Assembly (NCBI GenBank): GCA_965206025.1
Contig: CBDBIU010000004.1
Coordinates: 1,488,001-1,552,000, forward strand
Direction of reading: 5' to 3'
DNA from: G963668345 sp965206025
GTDB lineage: Bacteria > Acidobacteriota > Terriglobia > Bryobacterales > UBA6623
DNA: 64,000 nt
Position 1 is the stretch's first letter, and the number at the start of each line of letters is the position of its first letter. The notes under the pieces were generated by a model. The model had not been told where the DNA came from and made no database searches. It worked only from the letters and a program-made list of their open reading frames with translations. Made by a program: the position numbers and the translations under genes. Shown piece after piece: positions 1 to 9,089 of this stretch.

Positions 1-41
1 TTTGCACCTGCGCCGTCCAAGGTCATTAGTTAGTCCTGATC

Positions 42-1403
42 CTAGTTCGCTTCGCTCGCTCCAGCAGATTCCGGAGCCGCCGCTCGGCGCGGAGAGGCTT
101 GATTGAGCAGAGAGCTGTTGTGGGCCATCAGAAAAATGACCACTGCCGATACGCCTGCGTTGCTGATCATCGATGAGTACGTTCCATCCCGCACGAGAAC
201 CGTGAAAAAACCAGTCGCCAATAAGGCCGCCGCGTCCCTTGTGACTCGGTCGGGTGATCGCCTCATGGCTTGAATCGACACGGCAAAGAAAGAGAAGACC
301 AACCAGAGATAACCGATCGCACCGATCACACCCCTTTCTACAAGAACCTCCAAAACAATGTTAAAGGGTTGCGCGGCAAACGGAACCCCGTCGCTCTTGG
401 CGCCGAAGGCCACATTCGCCAGCGCGAAATTGGAGGCCCCAACCCCGAACAGCGGACGAGATTCGACCATTTCGGCTGCTCTTCCCCAAATCCGGAACCG
501 CCCATCGATGCTGCGAGAGTGGGAAGCCGAGTCCACCATCCGGAAGGTTCGCAGAACCGCCCCCGCGGCGGGTGTCAAGCTGATGACCGCGGCAGAGGCA
601 AGCAGCAGACCGGCGAGAGCAAGCAAAGCCTGCCGTCGTCCCCGTCGCCGGCCGGCCCCGACACACAAGTAAGCCGCCGATAGGACTACGAAAGCGACCA
701 GGGCGATGTATCCGCCTCGCGACAAAGTAAGCAAAATTGCGACGACGGATAAGACGGAGGAGGCCGCCCACAGAAGCTTCAAGTCGCCGGGGATCCAAAG
801 CAGGACAACGGTAAACGGCAGCAACGAGAGCAGGACGGTCACGGTCTCCGCCACTGCTCCTCCCGCGACAGGGGGAATCAAGTTCTTGAAGCGGGCGAGA
901 TCCTCAAGGCCCAGAGAACGAAGGTCAGGAATTTTTGTCAGGGCATTCCAAACAAAAACGATCGCTAGGGCCGCTCCCAGCAGACTCATCGCCATATGGT
1001 AGAAGCGGCGATATTCGACACGATGACAAGTGTTCCTGGCGAGGAAGTACACGACGCCCAGCAGGTACAGGCCGGTTAGAAATCGGATGGAGTTGTGCGC
1101 GTATGTCGATGCCAATACACCGATCGTCTCGACGGCAATGACGATCAGCAGGGCGGTCCCGGCCCAACCCGGCCGTAGCGCTGTTCGAAGCCGTCCACCA
1201 CGGGCCAACATGGCTAGGGCCACCAGGACGACAGCGGTGAGCGGCACTACAGCGACATTGGGCCGACCAAGGAGGCTGGCCACAATGCCGGCCATCACCG
1301 AACCCACCGAAAGCAGCTCCCAGACCGGCCGCGCCGTGACTGGGTGATCGAGAAGCCCGGCTAGTTTTGCGGACCAAGTCGTTTCCCGGACAGCCATCAT
1401 CAT
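42..1403 (-). CDS. O-antigen ligase/polymerase family membrane protein
   Basis: A 453-residue polytopic membrane protein with about ten hydrophobic segments spread over residues 30-425. The Wzy_C-type signature lies around residues 300-350, where a GRFRIWGRAAEMVESRPLFG stretch is followed by GVGASNF and a PFNIVLEVLVERG helix, the pattern seen in WaaL/Wzy proteins that join polysaccharide to lipid A core or polymerise O-units in the periplasm. The start is a run of three ATG codons at 1395-1403 without a clear Shine-Dalgarno sequence. The C-terminal tail is Ala/Ser/Glu rich and cytosolic-looking. No glycan-cluster neighbour is visible here, so substrate cannot be assigned. A second, headless ligase of a different subtype occurs at 28.2-29.9 kb. 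Confidence 0.85.
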   Translation of the reverse strand: MMMAVRETTWSAKLAGLLDHPVTARPVWELLSVGSVMAGIVASLLGRPNVAVVPLTAVVLVALAMLARGGRLRTALRPGWAGTALLIVIAVETIGVLASTYAHNSIRFLTGLYLLGVVYFLARNTCHRVEYRRFYHMAMSLLGAALAIVFVWNALTKIPDLRSLGLEDLARFKNLIPPVAGGAVAETVTVLLSLLPFTVVLLWIPGDLKLLWAASSVLSVVAILLTLSRGGYIALVAFVVLSAAYLCVGAGRRRGRRQALLALAGLLLASAAVISLTPAAGAVLRTFRMVDSASHSRSIDGRFRIWGRAAEMVESRPLFGVGASNFALANVAFGAKSDGVPFAAQPFNIVLEVLVERGVIGAIGYLWLVFSFFAVSIQAMRRSPDRVTRDAAALLATGFFTVLVRDGTYSSMISNAGVSAVVIFLMAHNSSLLNQASPRRAAAPESAGASEAN

Positions 1404-2147
1404 GGGATCACCGCGGAATTAGCCCGCATCCCTCACTAAGATTCAGCGGGTGCTCTGTTCCGACAGCAGATCAACTCGCCCTGTCCAGTCGTTGGATAGT
1501 TCCCAAACTTGAGGGGTGGTCAATTCCCGGCGGGCGGCGACTCTTTGGCGGGCCGGCAATCGTCCTCGACTATCTCGCTGCCCCGGCCTGTCGCCGATTG
1601 CGCCGGCCAGGCCCCGACAAAGCCTCATTACCTACCGGAAGAGCATTTTCCCAGGAGGAATCGAAATATCCCGCGTCAACCGGGCGGTTGTCTTTCCAGA
1701 CTCGAAAATCGGCTCTTCTGGGATTTTAGTGGCTGGCGGCGGTGAGTGACGGATCCCTCGCCACTGTGAGGCCGACCTCCCGGAGCCTGCTTCGGTGCCA
1801 TTCAAGGGCTTCGTGACAACTCTACGGCCCCCAAGGCCGGGCGGCGACTGCGTTGGCCAAAAAGAATTACTGATAAACAAAGGGTTACGAGTAGAGCAAG
1901 GCTGCTGGCAGGTAGTCGTACAGTCTCCCGAAGGCTGTGAAATGCGGATCCACAACTGTCATCCAGTGGCCACACTCAAAGAGATAACTCCCTGTTTATC
2001 AGTATCTTATTCCCTTTACGAGTTGCCCACGACCGGACTGGCGTGTAGGGTATTTGGGGATTTCTTGGCCGCCTTTTGGGCTCCGATGTGACTGCGGGCG
2101 ACGTCGGGTCGGCAGGATGGAGGAGCCGGCTACCCGTTGGCCACCCA
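1404..2147. other. Gene-free stretch with an inverted repeat
   Basis: About 740 bases upstream of the O-antigen ligase and downstream of the esterase gene. I see no convincing gene or RNA. An 11-bp inverted repeat (ACTGATAAACA near 1870 and TGTTTATCAGT near 1995) is separated by about 110 bases, and TTACGAGT occurs in direct orientation just beside each arm. This may be the relic of a small mobile element, but nothing between the arms is coding-like. Confidence 0.4.
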
Positions 2148-3857
2148 CTAAAAACCCGGAAGAGCCCGAAAATCAAAGATGCCGCGTGTCGCCGGGTCCG
2201 CGTCGACCACCTCCCACGCCTCGGTGTTATTCGATCCGAGGACGACGACGTACTTTGCCGGATTCAAGGGATTCGGATGGATCATTTCAACGGTGATGTT
2301 ATCCCCCAGATAGATTCTCCCACCGACTTCGACGCCATCGGGCCTGAACGCAACCGGCAGGCTGTGGACCACCCTCTCGAGGATCTTGTTTGTCCCTGGA
2401 TGGCCGACCAGAACCAGGTTCATTTTGGCAATGTCATCTTCCGTGACCGCCGAGTCAATCTTGTATCGGCAGTCCACGAACCGCTCCTTCCGCCACGACT
2501 CGCGTAGCGACGTCACCGCGGCCGTCATGCTCTCGACACTGGCTTTGTCTCCGCCGCTACCTCCGACCACGAGAAAGGAGCTGCCGAAGGCGTCCTCCAC
2601 CGGGCCTGAAAGCGAAACGCTTTTTTGCCACGGACCGGCGACTGCCGCCTCCGGGCCGCTCACCTCCACGCGGATTGTCTCTTCCCGCGGAATACCGTCG
2701 AAACTTGTCCGCCCGTTACTCCTCACCGTCAGATGCTCGCCGGGGGAAGAACCCAGCTCGCTCAATATGATTTCGAAGCTGCTGACGTTGTCGGTTTCGA
2801 CCGTCACCAGCTCGGGCGACACTCGCTTGGCGTCGATCGTCGCCGTGCGGCTCAAGTCCTCGATCCCCGTGATTCGCAGCCAGTGGACGGTGTTGTGCCG
2901 GAGCTGAGCCGTGGCAAGGGAAACTTCTTTCGGAAAACGAGCCCTCTTTTTGTCCGCGAAAAACGCGAAGGTTTTTTCGGAGGGGTCGCCGGAGTTCTGC
3001 ATGCCGTGCTCATCGTCTCCGATATCGAGTTCCACATCCACGCCTTGCCGGCGCAGTTCATCCGTGAAGTCGATGATCACTTGCAAAGGCAAGCTCTTGT
3101 CGTAGCGGCCGTGCAGAATGTACACAGGAGTGTTTCGCAAGCTCCGACCGATCGTTTTTGGGCTGCGACGCGGGGAGTTTGAATTCTTGCCGAAAATCGG
3201 TGAAATCCCGCCGGCCGCGGCGAACAGCGAGGGAAACCTCGCCGCCATCAGCAGAGCGAATCTCGCACCTTCCGACTGACCGGTCAAGTAAAGGCGATCA
3301 GGATCAATGGCATAGTCCCTCTTCAAATCGTTCAGTACTTCGAAGACGTCCGTCATACCCATAGCCGCGCCGTAGCTATGGCCCCGCCCATTGACCCAAA
3401 CGACGCCGAAACCGTGTTTGTTGGCCGACCCTTCCACGGGAATAATTTCACGCAAGAAGGCGACGTAAATACTCTTCAAGAAGGGTCGAAGCGTGGCAAC
3501 TTGATGGGGCATGAACATGACCAATGGTAACGGGGCCTTGGCGTTCTTCGGCACGTAAACCATATAGTGCTGGACTTGCCCGTCAATCTCGGACACGAAC
3601 GCCCGCAAGTGCCGGCCTCGTCTCTCTCGAAACGGGTCTAGGCCTGCTTCCAATGCCCTGAGCGTCGTTTCGATTTCACCGATCAGATGGATGGTCTTAG
3701 CTTGCCACGCCGAGTGGATACGTCCTTCCAGATCGGCATGTACGTGTGCCAGCAGGTGCTCGTAGCGAAATAGCATCGCCTCCAAATTGAGCCCATGGCT
3801 TTCGGGGATCGATCCAAGCGGCCCTCTGGCGGGACCGGAAAGCCGATCGCAGTTCAA
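2148..3857 (-). CDS. Secreted alpha/beta-hydrolase (esterase/S9-like), C-terminal part of a frameshifted gene
   Basis: Carries the catalytic domain of an esterase/prolyl-oligopeptidase-like hydrolase. In this frame the nucleophile elbow GQSEG puts Ser at residue 195, the acid is probably Asp 253 in LHGRYDKSLP, and the base is His 284 in DDEHG. Residues 340-569 form a beta-rich C-terminal domain. The first 22 residues, from a TTG start, are not family-like; homology-like sequence begins at GLNLEAMLFRYEHLL. The preceding 397-residue reading frame on the same strand supplies the missing signal peptide and N-terminal beta domain, so the two are almost certainly one gene of about 900 codons with a single indel between about 3790 and 3857. 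Function is probably extracytoplasmic ester or peptide hydrolysis; the substrate is unknown. Confidence 0.75.
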   Translation of the reverse strand: MNCDRLSGPARGPLGSIPESHGLNLEAMLFRYEHLLAHVHADLEGRIHSAWQAKTIHLIGEIETTLRALEAGLDPFRERRGRHLRAFVSEIDGQVQHYMVYVPKNAKAPLPLVMFMPHQVATLRPFLKSIYVAFLREIIPVEGSANKHGFGVVWVNGRGHSYGAAMGMTDVFEVLNDLKRDYAIDPDRLYLTGQSEGARFALLMAARFPSLFAAAGGISPIFGKNSNSPRRSPKTIGRSLRNTPVYILHGRYDKSLPLQVIIDFTDELRRQGVDVELDIGDDEHGMQNSGDPSEKTFAFFADKKRARFPKEVSLATAQLRHNTVHWLRITGIEDLSRTATIDAKRVSPELVTVETDNVSSFEIILSELGSSPGEHLTVRSNGRTSFDGIPREETIRVEVSGPEAAVAGPWQKSVSLSGPVEDAFGSSFLVVGGSGGDKASVESMTAAVTSLRESWRKERFVDCRYKIDSAVTEDDIAKMNLVLVGHPGTNKILERVVHSLPVAFRPDGVEVGGRIYLGDNITVEMIHPNPLNPAKYVVVLGSNNTEAWEVVDADPATRGIFDFRALPGF

Positions 3858-4890
3858 AGGGGTCCCCGAAGTAGACGGGTGTCTCCAGCGTATCCATGGG
3901 GAACGTCAGTCGAGCGGTATAGAGACCTTTGGGAAGAACGGGCACGGGCATCGTGGTCGCCTGCGTCGTGGTCCGTTGGTAGCGAAACTGCTCGGAGTGA
4001 ACCACTGCATCGTTTTCGTCGACGATGTCCAACGTGCCGGGGAAGTCCTGGCCGTAGAGGTCGAGATCGATACTGAACAGGTCGTCTTGTGCCAATATGC
4101 GGTCATGCAGGGGTAGTAGTAATCCGTAGTGCTTGGCCTTCTCGACAGCCGAGTCAAGCGCCAAAAGTCTCGCCGACAGGCCCCAGCCGCCCGACTTGTG
4201 GGCGACCTTGGCAACGACAAAATTACGCCCTTTCTTGAGCTCGACGGACGCAAAAAGGCCGTATTTTTTCACGCCATGAAAGTTGGTGTTCCGTTCGGCG
4301 ACCACGGGTTCGTTGTTGCACCACAGCTTCATGGTGTCGTCGCTGCCGAGGGCCAGGGCGATTCGCCGATCGTCGGGGCTCTCGACGGCGATGGCGCCGT
4401 AGACGACCAAGCCTTGAGGCGTGTCGAAGACCTTCGTGAAATCGATCTTGGGAATCTCTCGGATTCGATATCGGAAATTGCCGAAGTCGGGCGCCAGGAC
4501 CGAAGCGTCCCGAGCCTGGTCCTTCGTGAGGCTAAGCAGCCGCTCCTCGGTGATTTCCGTTTCGCTAAGGCCGAAAAGAGCAAGGAAATCGCGATTTAAC
4601 CCGACCGGAAGCGTGTGGGCGTCGGGAGCGAGCAGCTCTTCCTTATCGAACCGGAACGGCCCGATCAATTGCCAATGGTCGACAAACACCTCCTCTTCAA
4701 GCATGCCGGGGCCAAGGCGTACGGTGGGAAGACGCGAGAACGCGCCACACGCCAAGGCGTGAAGCGCAAGTACAAACAAGCAAGCGGCCAAGCTGGCGAA
4801 CACGGCCCTTCGCGCTGGGCGTCCCCTCGAAATGCAGAGTCGTGTTTCGCGACGGGAGTCGGCGGCGGAAAGTTTTGGCGTCATGCCCAT
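3697..4890 (-). CDS. N-terminal part of the frameshifted secreted hydrolase
   Basis: Begins with a basic N-terminus and a hydrophobic signal segment (residues 28-50, ending near LACGAF), followed by a beta-sandwich region with the phrases GPFRFDKEE and LGSDDTMKLWCNNEPV, which resembles PA14-like or carbohydrate-binding modules that precede S9-type hydrolases in environmental bacteria. The family-like sequence stops near YFGDPFELRSAFR (about residue 345); the remaining 50 residues are Arg/Pro-rich out-of-frame translation that overlaps the hydrolase reading frame. Read together with 2148-3857 it makes one secreted multidomain protein. The break may be a sequencing indel or a real inactivating mutation. 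Confidence 0.7.
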   Translation of the reverse strand: MGMTPKLSAADSRRETRLCISRGRPARRAVFASLAACLFVLALHALACGAFSRLPTVRLGPGMLEEEVFVDHWQLIGPFRFDKEELLAPDAHTLPVGLNRDFLALFGLSETEITEERLLSLTKDQARDASVLAPDFGNFRYRIREIPKIDFTKVFDTPQGLVVYGAIAVESPDDRRIALALGSDDTMKLWCNNEPVVAERNTNFHGVKKYGLFASVELKKGRNFVVAKVAHKSGGWGLSARLLALDSAVEKAKHYGLLLPLHDRILAQDDLFSIDLDLYGQDFPGTLDIVDENDAVVHSEQFRYQRTTTQATTMPVPVLPKGLYTARLTFPMDTLETPVYFGDPFELRSAFRSRQRAAWIDPRKPWAQFGGDAISLRAPAGTRTCRSGRTYPLGVAS

Positions 4891-4947
4891 GATCTATGAG
4901 GCGATGGATCTCCGAGGGCCGCCCCGTTTTCGGCGGCGCAGGGACGA

Positions 4948-5159
4948 CTAGCCTGCTTTTCTTTCCACTGTCACGGCGATCGGGAAGACCCGATGGCCAG
5001 GACTCGCGGCAACAGTTTGTGTATATCGTCCAGCGTACAGTCTGTCTGCAAGCCGGCGCTATGAATCGCGCCTGGGGCAGGGCATGCCGTGCCCGGGCAT
5101 CCCCGCCGGCCGGTTTTTGCTCCACGGCTGCCGGTCGCTGGTAAGAAGTGCGGGCTTAG
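4948..5159. repeat. CTAG-bounded MITE-like repeat, subfamily B
   Basis: Starts CTAGCCTGCTTTTCT and ends with the inverse of that arm in degenerate form (AAGTGCGGGCTTAG). The core carries CGCGGCAACAGTTTGTGT and GCGTACAGTC, shared with the copy at 34493-34688, and a palindrome GGGCATGCCGTGCCC. The right end overlaps the 3' end of the DUF6065 gene, whose TAA stop lies inside the terminal repeat. Confidence 0.7.
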
Positions 5160-6130
5160 CTGTTCTCCCTGCGCCAAAGCCGTTTCACACGATCAAGTAC
5201 GGAACCGCGCTCTCGGGATGGCTGACCGTCCTCCGGCACCGCAACAGCCTCGCGCGGAGCCTCCATCTCGTCGAACGCGCGAACCTCTAGCCTGATCTGG
5301 TGCTCGAGGGCCTTCGCGCCGCCGGGCGCCGTCCCTAGGAAGTACTCCGGCTGCCACGGAGCCGGCTTGGCTTTATGCAGGCCCCGCGTAGTTTCCTCCG
5401 CGAGAACCTTCTTCTCCCGAACAAGTTGGCGCCGTGCGTCGGACCACTCTTGATGCCCTTTGTCGATCTCGGGTTCGGATTCGATATTGCGAACTTCCGG
5501 TCGAAAGGCTTCCAATTCGCCGCGGCGCTGAGGAATGATCATGCAGATCGGTTCGTCCTTGCGAAACTTTACTCTGCAAAGAGGCCGCGTCAGCTTCCAA
5601 TTCATCGTGAACGTTGCTACTGCCCAGTCGGTTTCCACAATAGCATCGAGGGGGCACACGCCGTCTTTAATCCAATTGGTCGGACCGCGAACCACGAGAT
5701 TGTATCCCGGGGGCGTGCGAAAGAGATAGGGAATATGCCATATGAGAATACCGTGGCCGAAGATATTCAGAACAAACCGCGACTTTTGGTTTCGAGGGTA
5801 TTTGATTTTCAGACTGTCAACGTGGGGTTTCCCCGTCCAAAGCACTTCACAGTCACAGTCGTTGAGAAGAAACCAGCCGGCCTGGTTGGCGATGCGCAAA
5901 GGCAAGCAGCGGTAGGCACCGTTCGAGTGCCAGTCCATCCAGCGGCGCTCTTCCGAAGCGGGAACGATTTTCATCGTCACCGGCTTGAGGCGATACGCGG
6001 TGACGGTCAAGGGAAGGCCGCCGGTTTCCGCCCGTTTTGGCGCGGCTTCGGATGTTCGATCCCGGTCAGCTGCTTGCGGCTGGAGCTTCGGCTCGGGCAC
6101 TAGGCATCTCCGGCAAGAAGCGTCGTTCAA
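5156..6130 (-). CDS. DUF6065 family protein
   Basis: A soluble protein of up to 324 residues whose central part matches what I know of DUF6065: FGHGILIWHIPYLFRTPPG, then LVVRGPTNWIKDG, then a VETDWAVATFTMNWKLTR block and IIPQRRGELE. The family is of unknown function. The start is uncertain: the longest frame begins at a TTG, and the conserved part starts only near TAYRLKPVTMKIVPA (residue 44), so the true protein may be about 280 residues. The C-terminal 60 residues are charged and low complexity. The last codons and the stop run into a repeat element, which suggests that the natural C-terminus may have been altered by the insertion. Confidence 0.75.
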   Translation of the reverse strand: MNDASCRRCLVPEPKLQPQAADRDRTSEAAPKRAETGGLPLTVTAYRLKPVTMKIVPASEERRWMDWHSNGAYRCLPLRIANQAGWFLLNDCDCEVLWTGKPHVDSLKIKYPRNQKSRFVLNIFGHGILIWHIPYLFRTPPGYNLVVRGPTNWIKDGVCPLDAIVETDWAVATFTMNWKLTRPLCRVKFRKDEPICMIIPQRRGELEAFRPEVRNIESEPEIDKGHQEWSDARRQLVREKKVLAEETTRGLHKAKPAPWQPEYFLGTAPGGAKALEHQIRLEVRAFDEMEAPREAVAVPEDGQPSRERGSVLDRVKRLWRRENS

Positions 6131-6643
6131 GCACTACTACGGTCTTGTTTCGAATCGGCCGTCTTGACTTAGGAGCAGCGGGTGACCGCGCCCGATCCCG
6201 CCGTCGGGATCAGGTCGCAGGGCGGCGCCGCTCTGGCTCTCTACGGCCGCGCGCCAAACTCGCGGCAGCGCATCAGCCGTCAAGTCACTCGTGACTCCTG
6301 AGCATCTCTCGGGCCGCGATCGGCCGCCCTGTTTTCTGAAGACTTCCCAGGCACCTGCCGTCGCGAGGCAGTTCTCCCATCAACCAGGTTTTTTGGCCCC
6401 GACATCGAACCTTTCTTCAAAGGATTGAGGCTCTTATTATGTTCACCACACGTCGGAATAGTCAAGATATTTGGCCTTTGATGTTTATTTCTACATGCCG
6501 GTGCAAACCGCGCCGGTTTTGAACGCACGGGAGGTGCTCAGCCTACACTTTCTATTTTGAAAATAGGTCTGTCCGTAACATGAATTACGTTACGGCATGA
6601 CGGCACTCACTTCTTTAAGGCCAAGGACTTCTACCGCGGGCTG
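6131..6643. other. Intergenic region with short palindromes
   Basis: No gene recognised between the DUF6065 gene (upstream side) and the SAM hydroxide adenosyltransferase gene (3' side). It is more AT-rich after 6400 than its surroundings and holds several short dyads: CCTTTcttcAAAGG near 6410, CTATTTTgAAAATAG near 6552, and CCGTAAC/GTTACGG at 6573-6595. These could be regulatory or transcription-ending structures. Confidence 0.4.
6573..6595. repeat. Perfect 7-bp inverted repeat with 9-nt loop
   Basis: CCGTAAC, nine bases, then GTTACGG. It follows directly on another dyad (CTATTTTgAAAATAG). No T-tract follows, so an operator or a weak terminator for the minus-strand adenosyltransferase gene are both possible. 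Confidence 0.45.
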
Positions 6644-7450
6644 TCACACCGCGGGACCGCGTCCCGGCGCAAGCGCGAGCTCGACCGTGTCTTCGACCCC
6701 AATCGCCGCCCAGTCCGCGGCTGAAGCTCGGTTGATCGACACTTCCAGATAGCCGGAGCTGCCGGCGATCACAAACGGGGAATCGTCCGGCCCCAGCGCG
6801 TAGGCCTCGGCAAACGAGTCGACTGCTTTCCCTCCGGCGATCAAATGATGGAAACGCGACTCATCCCTGATCAGATCGGCGGGGAAGCTTGTTACCAAGT
6901 TCCCAAATCGATCCACGTGCAGGATTCTCCCCTGCCATTTTCCCGGCTCGACGAGCCGCGGCGCCGTCGGGGCTAGCCACAGGTAGTCCGAAATCAGCTC
7001 GCCGAATTCCTCGCTCCGAGTTCCTTGTGAAAGCCGCGCCGCGACCGGCGCGAAAACGTCGCGGCCGTGAAAAGTCCGGCTGGTTGGCTTGAGCGCGTAG
7101 CGGTCCGTATCCACACCCCTTACGGACGGAGTTTCTCGTTCATAAACCTGCGAGAGCACTCCGTTATCCGGAGCGACGAAGCGATAGCCCCCCGCGTCGA
7201 CGACGATCGGCCGTCGCTCGGTTCCGACCCCGGGGTCGACCACGACGACGTGTACCGTCCCGCGGGGGAAGTAGCGATAGGCCTGGGCAACCGTAAAGGC
7301 GGCCTCCGCAATGCTATGGGAGGCTATGTCATGACTGACGTCAACCACCCGCGCTTCGGGGTGAATCGTCAACATAACCCCCTTCATGACGCCGACATAA
7401 TGGTCGGCAAGACCGAAGTCCGTGGTGAGGGTGATGATTCCGGAGCGCAC
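6644..7450 (-). CDS. SAM hydroxide adenosyltransferase (DUF62 / chlorinase-fluorinase family)
   Basis: Belongs to the SAM hydrolase (DUF62) family, which uses hydroxide, or chloride/fluoride in rare members, to cleave S-adenosylmethionine to adenosine and methionine. The N-terminal block ITLTTDFGLADHYVG and the VVDPGVGTERRPIVV and FVAPDNGVLS motifs are typical, as is the C-terminal beta-barrel with HVDRFGNLVTSFP. The GTG at 7448-7450 is chosen because it leaves the family-typical ITLTTDFG six residues in; the longest frame would run into the divergent desulfurase gene. The chlorinase-specific insert cannot be confirmed by eye, and the ordinary hydrolase is far commoner. The physiological role is unsettled in the family. 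Confidence 0.88.
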   Translation of the reverse strand: MRSGIITLTTDFGLADHYVGVMKGVMLTIHPEARVVDVSHDIASHSIAEAAFTVAQAYRYFPRGTVHVVVVDPGVGTERRPIVVDAGGYRFVAPDNGVLSQVYERETPSVRGVDTDRYALKPTSRTFHGRDVFAPVAARLSQGTRSEEFGELISDYLWLAPTAPRLVEPGKWQGRILHVDRFGNLVTSFPADLIRDESRFHHLIAGGKAVDSFAEAYALGPDDSPFVIAGSSGYLEVSINRASAADWAAIGVEDTVELALAPGRGPAV

Positions 7451-7452
7451 GT

Positions 7453-7458
7453 TATAAT
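7453..7458 (+). promoter_or_regulatory. Candidate -10 box for the cysteine desulfurase gene
   Basis: A perfect TATAAT stands 22 bases before the ATG at 7480 in the 29-base gap between two divergent genes. No good -35 hexamer is seen 16-18 bases upstream, where the DNA is also the start of the adenosyltransferase gene. Tentative. Confidence 0.35.
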
Positions 7459-7479
7459 CAATGATGCCAGCCCCCCGGT

Positions 7480-8655
7480 ATGCAGCGCTACTACTTCGAC
7501 CATAATGCCACGACCCCTGTCGCACCCGAGGTGCGAGACGCGATCGTCTTGTGCCTGGAAGGATCCTACGGCAACGCCTCGAGCATTCACGGTTTTGGAC
7601 AGGACGCCAAGGCGCGCGTCGAGCACGCTCGCCGCCAAGTCGCCGAGTTGTTGTGTTGCAGCCCCGCCGAAATCGTCTTTACGAGCGGCGGAACCGAGGC
7701 CGATAACCTAGCCATTCTCGGGACCGTGCGAGCCTCGACCCGCTCCCGGAAGCACGTCATCACGAGTTCGATCGAGCATCCCGCGGTCCTGCATACTTGC
7801 CAACAGCTCGAGAAGGAGGGGATCGAGGTCTCCTACGTCGGGGTCGGCTCGGAGGGCGTCGCCTCTCCCGACGATGTGAGGGCTGCCCTGCGGCCACACA
7901 CCGAGCTGATTTCGATCATGCACGCCAACAACGAATTGGGAACCGCGCAGCCCGTTGCCCCGATTTCGGAAATCGCGCGCGAAGCCGGCGTCGTGTTTCA
8001 CTCCGACGGAGTGCAAAGCACGGGGAAAGCCCCGACGGACGTAGACGCACTGGGGGTTGATCTGTTTAGTCTCAGCGCCCACAAGTTTTATGGGCCGAAG
8101 GGCGCCGGAGCGCTCTTTGTGAGGAAGGGGAGCCAACTCGAGCGGATTCAACACGGCGGGCGTCACGAACGAGGGTATCGCGCCGGCACGCAGAATGTGC
8201 CCGGCATCGTCGGTCTCGGCGAGGCGGCGGCCTTAGCTCGAAAGAAAATGTCCGCGGAAGCCGAGCGGCTCGCCGGCCTGCGTGACCGGCTTGAAGCCGG
8301 CATCCTCGAGGGCATCGAAAGCGCCAGGGTCAACGGCCGCGGAACGGATCGAGTTCCAAACACGACCAACATCCGCTTCGATGGTCTGGAAGGGGAGGCA
8401 CTGGTCATCGCTCTCGACCTCAAGGGTATAGCGGTCTCGAGCGGCGCGGCTTGCTCCAGCGGCGCTGTCGAGCCGTCACACGTGTTGATCGCCATAGGCC
8501 TGTCGGCCGATCAAGCGCGCTCGAGCATCCGATTCTCCCTGGGCCGGCAAAATGACGCGCGGCAGGTGGACGCCCTGCTCGGCGCCCTTCCCGGGGTCGT
8601 CCGGCACTTGCGCCAGCTCTCCCCGGCCTACGCCGGATCGGCGGAGCGGCCCTAG
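7480..8655 (+). CDS. iscS: Cysteine desulfurase (IscS/NifS class)
   Basis: A PLP enzyme that removes sulfur from cysteine and passes it as persulfide to Fe-S scaffolds or tRNA thiolases. The N-terminal YYFDHNATTPV, the PLP-lysine motif SLSAHKFYGPKGAGAL (Lys 202), HxN contacts, and the mobile catalytic-cysteine loop SSGAACSSGAVEPS (Cys 325) are present, giving a class I (IscS/NifS) protein of typical length at 391 residues. No iscR, iscU or sufB lies beside it. The next gene is the tRNA thiouridylase mnmA, so supplying sulfur for 2-thiouridine is the likely local role. The two genes are separated by a repeat element. Divergent from the DUF62 gene. Confidence 0.93.
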   Translation: MQRYYFDHNATTPVAPEVRDAIVLCLEGSYGNASSIHGFGQDAKARVEHARRQVAELLCCSPAEIVFTSGGTEADNLAILGTVRASTRSRKHVITSSIEHPAVLHTCQQLEKEGIEVSYVGVGSEGVASPDDVRAALRPHTELISIMHANNELGTAQPVAPISEIAREAGVVFHSDGVQSTGKAPTDVDALGVDLFSLSAHKFYGPKGAGALFVRKGSQLERIQHGGRHERGYRAGTQNVPGIVGLGEAAALARKKMSAEAERLAGLRDRLEAGILEGIESARVNGRGTDRVPNTTNIRFDGLEGEALVIALDLKGIAVSSGAACSSGAVEPSHVLIAIGLSADQARSSIRFSLGRQNDARQVDALLGALPGVVRHLRQLSPAYAGSAERP

Positions 8656-8749
8656 CCCGCCCTTGAGATGAGTTCACTATAGATGCGGAAATGTCGGGAT
8701 CGAAAGCTCGACACAGCACACTGAAAGCCGGGGCCACGCCGAGACTCGA

Positions 8750-8806
8750 TGTCGCCACGAATGGCGACACGCCACGCAAGAATGTGTGCGCCAAGTTACC
8801 CGGACG
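8750..8806. repeat. Double-hairpin REP-like repeat (family 2)
   Basis: Contains TCGCCACGAATGGCGACA, which folds on itself, followed by GCCACGCAAGAATGTGTGCG, a second hairpin. Close relatives occur at 11352-11399 in the same orientation and at 23383-23438 and 23697-23750 inverted. All lie between genes. Confidence 0.65.
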
Positions 8807-8835
8807 ATCAGAAAGCCCTTGTCCGCGACAGCCTC

Positions 8836-9020
8836 CTAGCCCGGATTTCTCACCACGTGGCGGGGCGAAGTGCGTGAGAGGCCCGTCAGTACAAGGCGCG
8901 CGACGCTCGGCGAGCGGAGGCGTACTTGAACAGTACGTTGAGCACGGCGAGCAAGCGCAACGCAGTAATGGCGGGCCTATGGCGTGCTTCGGCCGTCAGG
9001 TGGTGAGAAATGCAGGCTAG
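8836..9020 (+). repeat. CTAG-bounded MITE-like repeat, subfamily A, with internal deletion
   Basis: Begins CTAGCCCGGATTTCTCACCAC and ends with the inverted arm and CTAG. The interior matches the copies at 16403, 43469 and 60170 but lacks about 15 bases after the CGCTCGGC segment. It lies 70 bases before mnmA. Confidence 0.8.
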
Positions 9021-9089
9021 CGTTGGCCGGTGTTTCTCGCCGATGTCAGGCGTCGACGATCGACTGTAATCGGGATTCGAAGAAAACAA

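Noticed and set aside
6644..7450. A SAM-dependent chlorinase or fluorinase making halogenated metabolites.
   Set aside because: The sequence is a plain DUF62 protein. Nothing visible supports halide use and no biosynthetic genes are nearby.
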